NCBI GenBank assembly: GCA_018812715.1
Contig: JAHJCT010000017.1
Span: forward strand, 62,001-126,000
Direction: 5' to 3'
From: Microcaldota archaeon
GTDB taxonomy: Archaea > Micrarchaeota > Micrarchaeia > Anstonellales > Bilamarchaeaceae
Length of the DNA stretch: 64,000 nucleotides
Made by a program: the position numbers and the translations under genes. Shown in pieces: positions 7,945-16,163 of this stretch. Each line of letters begins with the position of its first letter. Within the stretch, counting starts at the first letter, position 1. Under the pieces are notes generated by a model. That model did not search any database and was not told the DNA's origin. It saw nothing but the letters and a program-made list of their open reading frames with translations.

Positions 7945-9309
7945 TTGTCTGCAATAGATGATGTAATGAGGTATGTAGCTACCAATGAAATTAGATGGAT
8001 AGATCTTCAATTTTTTGATATCAAAGGACAGATGCATCGCATTAGTGTTTCAAACAGGAAATTAGAAGAAGCAAGCTTTGGAAAAGGCATTCACGCCGCT
8101 GATCTTGATGACATATTCGGTAAAAGCGATCAAGGCGAACTTGTCCTTCTTCCAGATCCAGATACTCTTGCAAGACTTCCGTGGGAACCTGCAACAGTAA
8201 GGCTTATCTGTGATGTTCTAACTGTAAATCAAGAACGTTTCCTTAAAGATCCACGTTATGTTGCCGAAAGAATGGAAACAAATCTTGGAGCTGCTGGCAT
8301 CAAAACTGGTCTTATCGGAACAGAAGTTGATTGTTATGTCTTTGATACAGCAACAGCAGATAAAACTACTAGATCAAGAGGTGTTGGTCTGCTTATGGAT
8401 TCAAGAGAAGCAACCTGGGGCCCATCACCAATGTCTAATGATCGTGGGGCTTATGTTGCCACACCATATGATTCAATGTATTCAGCAAGAACACAGATAG
8501 CTGAAACAATGGAAGATAGCTTTGGTATGTTAGTTGATGGACATCACCATGGCAAATGCCCAACAGCACAACAGACTTTCCAGCTCTCTCCAAGAACCAC
8601 AAAATCTGCAGCTGATGCAGTAAACACATTGAAATTCATTACCAAGAATTTAGCAACTGCAGTAAATGCCTCAGCTACATTTATGCCCTATCCTGTCGAG
8701 GGCGAAAGAGGCAATACACTTGGTATTTCTACCAGTTTTTGGAAAACAAGTGAAAATAATATATTCTATGATGGAAAAGAGGATTATGCACAGATTAGTC
8801 AGACTGGCCTCTACTTTATTGGTGGACTTCTTGAGCATGCTGAAGCACTTTCACTTTTCACTTCGCCAACTCCAAATTCCTATCATAGATTAGCTATGGA
8901 AAACTATAAGGTGGGGTGGAGCGTTCAGGATAAAACAGCTCTTGTACACGTACCACATGCAAAGAAAAATATAAAGGAAGTAAAAAGAGTAACCTATAAA
9001 GGTGCAGACCCATCAGCAAACCCATATCTTGCATTTGGCCTTGTTGCTGCGGCTGGTCTTGATGGAATAAAGAATAAAATTGATCCAGGAGATCCGGTTG
9101 AGAAAGAGGGAAAGAAAAAGCGTGTTGCAAAAGATCTTCCTACAAATCTCTATCAGGCAATTTCAGCCCTTGAGAGCGATACTAAGTTTATCAAAGGAGT
9201 TGTCCCTGCAGAGCTTCTCGCTGATTACTTGGATCTCAAGCTTAGGCAACATAGAGAAGCAATGAAAGGCGTTTCTGGTTTGGAACTCCAGAAATACTTC
9301 AATGTTTAA
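7945..9309 (+). CDS. glnA: Glutamine synthetase, type I
   Basis: 454-residue GlnA. I place the start at TTG 7945 because GGTGG lies four bases upstream and the product then begins MSAIDDVMRYVATNEIRWID, as other GlnA proteins do; an ATG at 7966 is the alternative. Seen: beta-grasp N-domain, DGHHHGKCPTAQQTFQ, the NSYHRLA region, KTALVHVPH, and SANPYLAFGLVAAAGLDGI. Makes glutamine from glutamate, ammonia and ATP. The usual HxEVxxxGQxE region is replaced by DGHHHGKCPTAQQTF, which differs in acidic residues from textbook GlnA and deserves checking. Followed by tRNA-Val. Confidence 0.85.
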   Translation: MSAIDDVMRYVATNEIRWIDLQFFDIKGQMHRISVSNRKLEEASFGKGIHAADLDDIFGKSDQGELVLLPDPDTLARLPWEPATVRLICDVLTVNQERFLKDPRYVAERMETNLGAAGIKTGLIGTEVDCYVFDTATADKTTRSRGVGLLMDSREATWGPSPMSNDRGAYVATPYDSMYSARTQIAETMEDSFGMLVDGHHHGKCPTAQQTFQLSPRTTKSAADAVNTLKFITKNLATAVNASATFMPYPVEGERGNTLGISTSFWKTSENNIFYDGKEDYAQISQTGLYFIGGLLEHAEALSLFTSPTPNSYHRLAMENYKVGWSVQDKTALVHVPHAKKNIKEVKRVTYKGADPSANPYLAFGLVAAAGLDGIKNKIDPGDPVEKEGKKKRVAKDLPTNLYQAISALESDTKFIKGVVPAELLADYLDLKLRQHREAMKGVSGLELQKYFNV

Positions 9310-9345
9310 GCTTAACCACAACTTTTTCTTTTTTTATATGTAAAT

Positions 9346-9481
9346 GGGCTCGTAGTCGAATTCGCTTTCAAGAAAAGCGACGACTTTGGTTAAGATGTTC
9401 GCCTTACAATTAAAAACATAAAATATCACAAGTTTTTAATAAGAGCGCGAAAGATTCGCGGTTCGATCCCGCGCGAGCCCA
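9346..9481 (+). tRNA. tRNA-Val (anticodon TAC) with two introns
   Basis: Acceptor stem GGGCTCG/CGAGCCC, T arm CGCGG-TTCGATC-CCGCG, anticodon stem TTCGC/GCGAA. The canonical intron is 9409-9445 (after position 37): central helix CTTA/TAAG, two 3-base bulges CAA and AGC, and an inner hairpin TTAAAAAC/GTTTTTAA form a near-perfect bulge-helix-bulge. A second insertion, 9361-9386, sits in the D loop: GTCG/CGAC central helix, bulges AAT and TTT, inner helix TCGCTT/AAGCGA. Removing both gives a 73-base tRNA with loop CTTACAC and D loop AATGGTTA, keeping A14, purine 15, GG18-19 and A21. Confidence 0.9.
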
Positions 9482-9507
9482 TATTTTTTATTTTGTAATA
9501 GGCCCAT

Positions 9508-10071
9508 TCAGTATCTTCTTTGATCTCTTGGTGGAGTTGGGGGTTTGGTAAACAAGTAGTATTTTTCACTCCCCATAAGTTCGCTCAGTATTCTGTGAAC
9601 AAATATCCCCAATGGATCTGAAAGAGCAGGAACTCTTTTATGCATCTCTTCAAATGACTCAAATGGTTTGTTTTCTCTTTCTTTCAACAATGCTGCCATG
9701 CTCTTTTTTCCTATTCCTGGCATCAAATCTAGTGTATGCACCCTAATTGAGATTGGCTTTGCATTATTTACGAAGTTTACAAAATCTGATTCTCTTTCTT
9801 TTACTCCTTTTTTGACCATTACTGGTAAAAACTCTCTTGCTCCGTTGGTAAGATCATCATATTTGAGCCTGCTTTTTATGTGTGCAACTTCTTCTCTTCC
9901 TTCCTTGCCAACATATACTTTTTGTCCTAGCACTATACTTGCATTTGGCTGTACTGTAGCTTCAAGAAGAGTAAAGAATCTAGTTCCAAGTAGTTGCACT
10001 GTAGGTTCTCTTTTGATAGCACGAGCGTGCCCTGCTGGCAAATACTCAATAACCCAGGCATAATCCTCCAT
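9508..10071 (-). CDS. DUF655 family protein with helix-hairpin-helix
   Basis: 187 residues from ATG 10071, chosen because GGAGGTGGAG stands directly upstream; a TTG at 10089 would only translate that site. Seen: MEDYAWVIEYLPAGHARA, an OB-like beta region, then HTLDLMPGIGKKSMAALLKER, a helix-hairpin-helix. DUF655 is an archaeal family usually encoded beside eL21 and Rpo4, as here, suggesting a nucleic-acid-linked role in transcription or translation. The C-terminus is a Pro/Arg-rich tail. Confidence 0.9.
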   Translation of the reverse strand: MEDYAWVIEYLPAGHARAIKREPTVQLLGTRFFTLLEATVQPNASIVLGQKVYVGKEGREEVAHIKSRLKYDDLTNGAREFLPVMVKKGVKERESDFVNFVNNAKPISIRVHTLDLMPGIGKKSMAALLKERENKPFESFEEMHKRVPALSDPLGIFVHRILSELMGSEKYYLFTKPPTPPRDQRRY

Positions 10072-10085
10072 ATCTCCACCTCCTC

Positions 10086-10400
10086 TCAAGAGAGTTCTTT
10101 TATAATTTGATCAATTTCTTCTTCGGACAATTCTATTTTGTCCTTTATAAGAATGGCCTTGAGAGTTGCCGGGTCCTTTGGCCAGACATCTACTATCTTT
10201 GCTGCAACTTCTTCGTTTATCTTTTCATTTTTTGTCAGAGTAGCAATAATTTGTCGGACTGTTTTGCTGTCCTTGTAGAATTTTTCTGCATGTTCTAGAG
10301 CTTGTGTTTGCTCATAGCCTAGCTCGCCATCCTCTTTTCTCTTTTCTAAAATCTCCTTTACTTCTGAAACCGTTATTGTTTTTGAGGATTTTATCTCCAT
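10086..10400 (-). CDS. rpoF: RNA polymerase subunit F (Rpo4/RpoF)
   Basis: 104 residues starting at ATG 10400 behind an AGGTGA site; an upstream GTG adds three residues. The sequence (KTITVSEVKEILEKR, LGYEQTQALEHAEKF, WPKDPATLKAILIKDKIELSEEEIDQII) matches archaeal Rpb4 homologues, which pair with Rpo7 to form the RNA polymerase stalk. Lies between eL21 (upstream, 9 bases) and DUF655 (downstream, 14 bases before its ATG), the conserved archaeal order. Confidence 0.93.
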   Translation of the reverse strand: MEIKSSKTITVSEVKEILEKRKEDGELGYEQTQALEHAEKFYKDSKTVRQIIATLTKNEKINEEVAAKIVDVWPKDPATLKAILIKDKIELSEEEIDQIIKELS

Positions 10401-10409
10401 AAAAATCAC

Positions 10410-10688
10410 CTACGATGCGAGCTTTAAGTGGATTGAACCCACTATTAGTTGCTTCTTCTTTTTATAATCCTGTATTTCAACAACATAGCTTTTGCCACGT
10501 TTTTCCACGACGACACCATACCTGTTTCTATATCTGAGATGTGGCAAGCCTTCGCGTTTGGCTTTTGGACATATACGGATCTTTTCACCAATTTTAAATG
10601 ATCTTACTGTATTGGCAATGCTAACCTTGCTCTTGCCCCTAAGTTTTCTTGTTTGTCCGCTTAATTTACCCTTTGACCTCTTAACCAT
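10410..10688 (-). CDS. rpl21e: 50S ribosomal protein eL21
   Basis: 92 residues from ATG 10688 (MVKRSKGKLSGQTRKLRGKS). The open frame extends upstream to 10778 but that part reads into the divergent TBP promoter. Features: basic N-terminus, IGEKIRICPKAKREGLPHLRYRNRYGVVVEKRG, typical of eL21. First gene of the eL21-rpo4-DUF655 operon. Confidence 0.95.
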   Translation of the reverse strand: MVKRSKGKLSGQTRKLRGKSKVSIANTVRSFKIGEKIRICPKAKREGLPHLRYRNRYGVVVEKRGKSYVVEIQDYKKKKQLIVGSIHLKLAS

Positions 10689-10778
10689 CTCAATCACAAG
10701 CATTAGTCTTGAGAAATTGTTGAGAGAAAGTCTTTTTAAAGAAATGCCCCCTTTATAAATCTTTATTAAGGTGGTCAT

Positions 10779-11345
10779 TTGGCAAAAAAGCCCGAATTTG
10801 TAATTACTAATATGGTTGCATCTGCATCGCTTGGTCTTGAACTCGACCTATATGCTCTTGCTAGTAAGATTCCAGAGATTGAATACGAGCCGGAACAATT
10901 TCCTGGTGCTATACTGAAATATCAGGATCCCAAGGCATCCCTTCTGCTTTTCAAAAACGGGAAGGTTGTTTGTGTCGGCTGCAAAAAAAGAGAAGTTATC
11001 GAAAAGGTAATCCAAAGAACAATCAAGAAGCTTACTCCATATGCAAGAAGAATAACTAAAACAAAAAAACCAAAAATCGAAATAACCAACATTGTTGCTT
11101 CAGCAAGTTTGAATATGGAACTTGATCTTTACAAGATTGCCTATAAAATAAGTGATGTTGAGTATGAGCCAGAACAATTTCCTGGTGCCATACTAAAATT
11201 CAAAGAACCAAAGGCGTCACTCCTGCTTTTCAAAAACGGCAAGGTAATATGCGCCGGAGCCAAAAATGAAAAAGAAATTAGGCAAGCACTTAATAAAGCA
11301 AAAAAGATGCTGGCTCCATATGCCGAGAAACGGCGATCAAAGTGA
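10779..11345 (+). CDS. tbp: TATA-box binding protein
   Basis: 188 residues, two direct imperfect repeats: ITNMVASASLGLELDLYALA...EYEPEQFPGAILKYQDPKASLLLFKNGKVVCVG and the matching ITNIVASASLNMELDLYKIA...EYEPEQFPGAILKFKEPKASLLLFKNGKVICAG. Start is TTG 10779 behind GGTGG; no ATG is available upstream. General transcription factor that recognises archaeal TATA boxes. Divergent from the eL21 operon, and the next gene starts within its stop codon. Confidence 0.96.
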   Translation: MAKKPEFVITNMVASASLGLELDLYALASKIPEIEYEPEQFPGAILKYQDPKASLLLFKNGKVVCVGCKKREVIEKVIQRTIKKLTPYARRITKTKKPKIEITNIVASASLNMELDLYKIAYKISDVEYEPEQFPGAILKFKEPKASLLLFKNGKVICAGAKNEKEIRQALNKAKKMLAPYAEKRRSK

Positions 11346-11860
11346 GGTTATTATTTTTACTTATTTTTTTAACATCTACTACTTTTGCAATCCTAGGTTT
11401 CAAATCAATTACAGAATGTAATAATGATTTAACTATTACACGTGATGCAGAATTAATGCAATGTTATCACACTGCCGCTATTTCATATGCTTACTTGGGG
11501 TCTACATCTACAGCCAGGTCCACATGTCTTGACATCTGGGAACGCTTTGGTTTGGGAGCTGCTGATCCTGACAGTGATATAGTTGTAAAAGCAGGTACTA
11601 CTTCAAATACTTGTTTCTATGATATTGCGATGATTGCACGCGATCCTACTATCTGCGGTTATATAAGTTCAAATCGTGGTTCTTCTGCTGCAACTAGCGG
11701 TCTTTTGGGAGAAGCAGTAACTAAAGACAGATGTTATCGTGAAGCTGAAAGACTTGCACAAATTGCTCCAGAACATTATTATCAAACTGGACAAGACAAT
11801 CTCTGTGCAATAATTTTTGTACTTCCACTTTTACTTATCGGTGCTTTCAAAGGTCCATAA
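11342..11860 (+). CDS. Exported Cys-rich helical-repeat protein
   Basis: 172 residues from GTG 11342, overlapping the TBP stop by 4 bases. A signal peptide (LLFLLIFLTSTTFA) is followed by repeated units of the form D-x-x-x-C-x-x-x-x...C-[FY]-x-x-A, for example NTCFYDIAMIARDPTICGYI and KDRCYREAERLAQ. Similar short two-cysteine helical repeats occur in exported proteins of several uncultivated archaea; function unknown. A C-terminal hydrophobic stretch (AIIFVLPLLLIGAF) probably anchors it. Its tail overlaps the convergent DUF1805 gene by 14 bases. Confidence 0.65.
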   Translation: MRLLFLLIFLTSTTFAILGFKSITECNNDLTITRDAELMQCYHTAAISYAYLGSTSTARSTCLDIWERFGLGAADPDSDIVVKAGTTSNTCFYDIAMIARDPTICGYISSNRGSSAATSGLLGEAVTKDRCYREAERLAQIAPEHYYQTGQDNLCAIIFVLPLLLIGAFKGP

Positions 11861-12131
11861 GTTCAAGTGCTTTTTTAACACTCATTCCTTCCCTTATACC
11901 TAGATCTTCTGCCCAGCTTGTTGTGTGTCTTATTTTTGCTTTCTTCAAATCTTCCAATTCTTTTACACCAGAAACAAATGCAGCTATGTCTCCAACTTTT
12001 TCTGCAGTATCCTTATCTATATAACTGCATGCGACATAACCTTTCTTTGCTTTTACAACAATTAGCGGTAAATTTCCTATCTCATGTTTTACTGCAATAT
12101 ACTTTTTTCCATCGAAGGATACTTCATCCAT
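11847..12131 (-). CDS. DUF1805 family protein
   Basis: 94 residues from ATG 12131. KKYIAVKHEIGNLPLIVVKAKKGYVACSYID and AFVSGVKELEDLKKAKIRHTTSWAEDLGIREGMSVKKALE match the DUF1805 (YunC-like) family; function not established. Its ATG lies inside the last codons of eS26 (8-base overlap), so it is translated with that ribosomal protein. Confidence 0.8.
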   Translation of the reverse strand: MDEVSFDGKKYIAVKHEIGNLPLIVVKAKKGYVACSYIDKDTAEKVGDIAAFVSGVKELEDLKKAKIRHTTSWAEDLGIREGMSVKKALELMDL

Positions 12132-12375
12132 ACATGTCCCTCTCTCTTTTGCGGCGCGCCTGTTGTTTTTTCTTTTCAAATATCCCACGATGTTTAGCAC
12201 AGCTTATACAATAGTACAAATCTTTGAATTCTGTATAAGTTACATTGTCATTTCCTTTCATGTCCGTAGTAAAATGAGTTCTTTTGCTGTATTCAACAGC
12301 TTTGTCTCGTGGCACGGCCCTACCGCAACTAGAACAATTTTCAAGTCTTTCGCGTCCTCTTCTTTTTTTTCCCAT
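12124..12375 (-). CDS. rps26e: 30S ribosomal protein eS26
   Basis: 83 residues from ATG 12375 (MGKKRRGRE). Carries the diagnostic ENCSSCGRAVPRDKAVEY zinc motif, the second pair YYCISCAKHRGIF, and a basic C-terminus. eS26 sits at the mRNA exit channel near the 16S 3' end in eukaryotes and some archaea. Among archaea its distribution is patchy, so its presence is a useful taxonomic clue. It overlaps DUF1805 downstream and follows a phosphoesterase by a few bases. Confidence 0.9.
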   Translation of the reverse strand: MGKKRRGRERLENCSSCGRAVPRDKAVEYSKRTHFTTDMKGNDNVTYTEFKDLYYCISCAKHRGIFEKKKQQARRKRERDMYG

Positions 12376-12380
12376 GTCTC

Positions 12381-13097
12381 TCAACCTAGGTTTTCTAATT
12401 TTCCTAAACAGGTGCCATTCAAGCGAAATACTAATGCATGATTGACTTTAAATAGTTTGTTGTTAAGAGTTGGCCCAAGTTGTTCTTTTTTTGTAAAATT
12501 AATTACAGATCCAACAAGTGGATTAAATGCTGGCATTAATATCAATTTAATTTTTTTATTGAATTTTTTGTAATGCTCTTTTATTTTCTCGCCGTTCAAT
12601 GATGCAATTATCCATGCAGGTTCAATATGTTTTTTTCCAATTGTATCTGTAATTTTTATCATTGGATGCTGATGTCCCATTACTAAATAATTACAGCACA
12701 TAAGTTTTTCATCAGGCCATGAGTGGCCGTGCACAAGACCAAGATTTTCATAAACTAATCCTCCTGATCCGCTTATTTCTGCATGCATAAATCTTTCTAT
12801 GCTTCCATCATGATTGCCTCTTACTATCGTAATATCGCATAATTCTGACAAATCTGAAAGAATTTTTTTTGTACAATCATCCAGTATGGTTATGTTTTCT
12901 TTTACATCTCCCAGAAAAATAATTTTTTTGCATTTGTGTTTTTTCACCAGTTCTTTTAATTTTTCAAAAAGCCGCAAACTAAATCCTTCATCATATATTC
13001 CTCTATTTCTTAATTTCATTTCCATTCCAAAATGCGTGTCTCCTACTATCAATGCCCCTTTGTGGAGGATTGCTGGAGCATTGTAAAGGAATTTCAT
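12381..13097 (-). CDS. Calcineurin-like metallophosphoesterase
   Basis: 238 residues if started at MKFLYNAPAILHKGALIVGDTHFG (ATG 13097), which looks like the usual beginning of this COG1407-type family; ATGs at 13130 and 13151 are alternatives but the latter overlaps the divergent helicase start. Metal-site motifs in order: GDTHFG, GDVKEN, RGNHDG, HGHS and MGHQHP. Members are predicted phosphoesterases, often near DNA repair genes; here XPD and RfcL are adjacent. Substrate unknown. Confidence 0.82.
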   Translation of the reverse strand: MKFLYNAPAILHKGALIVGDTHFGMEMKLRNRGIYDEGFSLRLFEKLKELVKKHKCKKIIFLGDVKENITILDDCTKKILSDLSELCDITIVRGNHDGSIERFMHAEISGSGGLVYENLGLVHGHSWPDEKLMCCNYLVMGHQHPMIKITDTIGKKHIEPAWIIASLNGEKIKEHYKKFNKKIKLILMPAFNPLVGSVINFTKKEQLGPTLNNKLFKVNHALVFRLNGTCLGKLENLG

Positions 13098-13149
13098 GCA
13101 GTTATCTAGCTTGTAAGCCATTAAATCCATTCCTGCACAATCTCTTTGC

Positions 13150-14982
13150 ATGCAGCTCTATTTCAGGCATGAAAAAGTCCGACCACATCAAAAAGAATTA
13201 ATGTCGGATATTTGCAATGCCATTCTAAATGGACAGAACTTCATGGCCCAGGCGCCTACCGGTTCTGGAAAAACTGATGCTGCACTTTCTGCTGCCATAA
13301 GCTGTGCTGTTGAAAATGATCAAACCATATTCTTCCTAACACCAAAGATATCCCAACATAAAATTGCAATGGATGTTGTCAGAGGCATAACTGATTCACA
13401 TTCTTTAGATGTTCGTGCTGTTGATCTTGTCGGCCGCAGCCATTGTTGTATTAGTTCTGATCTACAAAATCTTGATAATGATAGTTTCCAAACTAGTTGC
13501 GGCAAGAAAATCAAAGAAAAACAATGCGAATTTTACATTAATGCAAAAGGCTATAGTAGATTTCATGAAGCCAAAGCAAAAGTACGTTTTGAACAAATGC
13601 TAAAAAAGTATGGTTCAGGCATTGACCATCATGATGTGATAAAATTAGGAATAAAGGCACAATGCTGTCCTTATGAGTGGCTACTTCAGTTGGCTACGAT
13701 TTCCAATGTAATAATTGCAGATTATTACCATCTTATGATTCCATTTATAAGAGACATTTTCCTTTTAAAGACAAAAAAAAGGATTGAAAACTCTATTATA
13801 ATAATAGATGAAGCCCATAATCTCGCCCCGCGTATAAGGGATAGCATGTCAAAAAGCATCAATTCCTTTACTTTTTCTAAAGTTTCCAAAGAAATGCAGT
13901 TTTTAGGTCTTGATGCCGGTCCGATTGAAGAAGAGTTTCAAAAATGGGCAACAGAACTACTTGGCAACACCAAAGAACGTACAATTCCTATTGACAATTT
14001 TCATGAATTTGTAGGGCGTTTTGGAATTACAATGGAAGATACAATAGAACGGCTTCGCGATGTCGGTTCAACATATGTAGAGAAATATAACAAAAAGAGT
14101 GCCTGCCTATGGCTTGCTAAATTCATGCTTGATTGGGATGATGATTCATTTGAATGTGTACGGGTACTCAAACAAAAAGGAGGCAGATTTTTCCTTTCAA
14201 AACGACTTCTTGATCCTTCTCCGGTAACACGCATTCTCAATGATTGTGCGTCATCTATCCTGATGAGTGGCACACTGATTCCACTAGAAATGCATCGCGA
14301 CATTCTTGGTCTTGACAAATCAAGAACAGAAATGCGTTCCTATCCATCGCCATTCAACGCTGAAAATGTTGTGAATATTATTACAGAAGATCTTACAACC
14401 AAATATACCAAAAGAGATCTTGAAAATTATACTGCAATAGCAAACAAACTTGATGCTATTATTGAAAAAACACCTGGGGGCACCGCAATCTTTTTCCCAT
14501 CCTATGGTGTAATGGATAGTGTTCTCCCACTTCTAAAGCCAAAAGAGCTTCTCATCCAAAAAGCTGGTATGAAACCATCAGATATTCGAAGAATGCTCCG
14601 TAGTTTCAGTTCAGGCGGAGTCTTGTGTGGTGTCCAGGGTGGATCTCTTGGCGAAGGCGTTGATTATTCCCAAGGTGAAATAAAGACCGTTGTCATTGTT
14701 GGTATTGCCCTCGAAGAAATGGATGTTGAAACACGAGCCCTCATAGATTATTATGATCAAAAATTTGGAAGGGGGTGGGATTACGGATACCTCTACCCAG
14801 GTACAATTAAAGCCCTCCAAGCAGCAGGAAGGGCAAGAAGAAAAGAATCAGATCGCGTTGCAGTAGTTTATATGGACGAGAGATTCAAATGGAAAAAATA
14901 TAATTGGATTTTAAATAGAAATGAGAGAACTATCATAACAAATATACCTGAAAAACATATAGCAATGTTCTGGGAGGATTAG
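13150..14982 (+). CDS. xpd: XPD/Rad3-type DNA helicase with Fe-S cluster
   Basis: 610 residues. Walker A APTGSGKT (35-42), DEAH box in IIIIDEAHNLAPR, motif V/VI region GGSLGEGVDYS and QAAGRARR. Between Walker A and DEAH lie Cys 99/100, 117, 126 and 172/173, suitable ligands for the 4Fe-4S cluster of XPD helicases, which unwind DNA 5' to 3'. ATG 13150 overlaps the GCAT at the divergent phosphoesterase's longest start. RfcL starts 2 bases after the stop, so the two are co-transcribed. Confidence 0.93.
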   Translation: MQLYFRHEKVRPHQKELMSDICNAILNGQNFMAQAPTGSGKTDAALSAAISCAVENDQTIFFLTPKISQHKIAMDVVRGITDSHSLDVRAVDLVGRSHCCISSDLQNLDNDSFQTSCGKKIKEKQCEFYINAKGYSRFHEAKAKVRFEQMLKKYGSGIDHHDVIKLGIKAQCCPYEWLLQLATISNVIIADYYHLMIPFIRDIFLLKTKKRIENSIIIIDEAHNLAPRIRDSMSKSINSFTFSKVSKEMQFLGLDAGPIEEEFQKWATELLGNTKERTIPIDNFHEFVGRFGITMEDTIERLRDVGSTYVEKYNKKSACLWLAKFMLDWDDDSFECVRVLKQKGGRFFLSKRLLDPSPVTRILNDCASSILMSGTLIPLEMHRDILGLDKSRTEMRSYPSPFNAENVVNIITEDLTTKYTKRDLENYTAIANKLDAIIEKTPGGTAIFFPSYGVMDSVLPLLKPKELLIQKAGMKPSDIRRMLRSFSSGGVLCGVQGGSLGEGVDYSQGEIKTVVIVGIALEEMDVETRALIDYYDQKFGRGWDYGYLYPGTIKALQAAGRARRKESDRVAVVYMDERFKWKKYNWILNRNERTIITNIPEKHIAMFWED

Positions 14983-14984
14983 TC

Positions 14985-16163
14985 ATGCTCTATACAACAA
15001 AATACGCCCCTAAAAAACTCGACGAAATTGTCGGAAACAATGACAAAGTAGAACAGGTCAAACAATGGATACTAAAATGGCTCAGTGGAAAAAAGTCAAA
15101 GGCATTGTTGATCTGGGGACCTCCAGGTACTGGCAAGACAAGTATTGTTTATGTTCTCAAGCAACAATTTGATTTAGATATTCTTGAAATGAATGCCAGT
15201 GAACTTAGAAATAAAGCACGTGTAGAACGCATCCTTGGTGCTTCATCTTTAGCTGGTAGTCTTTTCGGCAGACAGCGCCTTGTTCTAATTGATGATGCAG
15301 ATGTCCTTGCTGGCAGAAAAGATTCTGGTGGATCGACTGCCATAACAAAATTCCTCAAGGACCCGTCCTGCCCGGTGATAGTAACTGCCACTAACATTTG
15401 GGACAAAAAATTTGCTTCCATAAGAAATGAATGTGAAAAGATTGAGATGAAAAGAGTGAACAAAGCCTCAATCAGAAAAATACTGAAAGATATAGCCAAA
15501 GCCGAACAATTAGATCTTTCTGATGATACCATCCAACAAATAGCCGACAATGCAAATGGTGATATGCGTGCTGCACTTAATGATCTCCAAACACTATCTC
15601 CTTCAGCCCGAATGCATGAGAAAGACATATTCCAAATGATTAGAAATATTCTCAAAGCAACTAGCTATCAAACTGCACGCGAAGCAATAGAAGGAGACAT
15701 TGATTATGATTCTATAAAACTCTGGTTAGATGAAAACATCCCTAATGAGTATCAAACTTCTGAAGATATTGCTGCAGCATATGATGCACTTTCTAAAGCT
15801 GATGTGTTTGACGGTAGAATAAGAAAAACCCATTGGAAATTGCTCAAATATTCTATAGATTTGTCTGTTGTCGGTGTTGCATTAGCCAAAAAAGGTGTTT
15901 ACAGACATTTTACTAAATACAACTTTCCAACCTATCTTAGAGAAATGTCAAGAACAGTTGAAAGAAGGGCAATGTTGAAATCAATAGGACTCAAAATAGG
16001 TAGTAAAGTCCATACTAATGCCAAGTATTCTCTTATCTATCTCCCTATAATAAAAGATCTTGGCAAAACTCAGGTTTCTGAACTGATAGACTTCTATAAA
16101 TTCACTGAAGAAGAACTTGCCTTTATATTAGGAACAAGCGTAAACAAGCTGAAAAAAGACTAA
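14985..16163 (+). CDS. rfcL: Replication factor C large subunit
   Basis: 392 residues. Starts MLYTTKYAPKKLDEIVGN, Walker A GPPGTGKT (45-52), Walker B LVLIDDAD, sensor region DPSCPVIVTATNIWDKK, and NGDMRAALNDLQTL, all typical of archaeal RfcL. It works with RfcS to load the PCNA clamp. The C-terminus ends soon after the collar domain; there is no long basic tail or PIP box at the end as in some euryarchaeal RfcL. Two bases after XPD. Confidence 0.94.
   Translation: MLYTTKYAPKKLDEIVGNNDKVEQVKQWILKWLSGKKSKALLIWGPPGTGKTSIVYVLKQQFDLDILEMNASELRNKARVERILGASSLAGSLFGRQRLVLIDDADVLAGRKDSGGSTAITKFLKDPSCPVIVTATNIWDKKFASIRNECEKIEMKRVNKASIRKILKDIAKAEQLDLSDDTIQQIADNANGDMRAALNDLQTLSPSARMHEKDIFQMIRNILKATSYQTAREAIEGDIDYDSIKLWLDENIPNEYQTSEDIAAAYDALSKADVFDGRIRKTHWKLLKYSIDLSVVGVALAKKGVYRHFTKYNFPTYLREMSRTVERRAMLKSIGLKIGSKVHTNAKYSLIYLPIIKDLGKTQVSELIDFYKFTEEELAFILGTSVNKLKKD

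Noticed and set aside
7875-7985. Upstream extension of the mutase ORF
   Set aside because: It runs into the divergent glnA start region and is not mutase-like; MFGTSGIRG at 7874 is the normal family start.
10689-10778. N-terminal extension of eL21
   Set aside because: Reads into the TBP promoter; MVKRSKGKLSGQ is the usual eL21 start.
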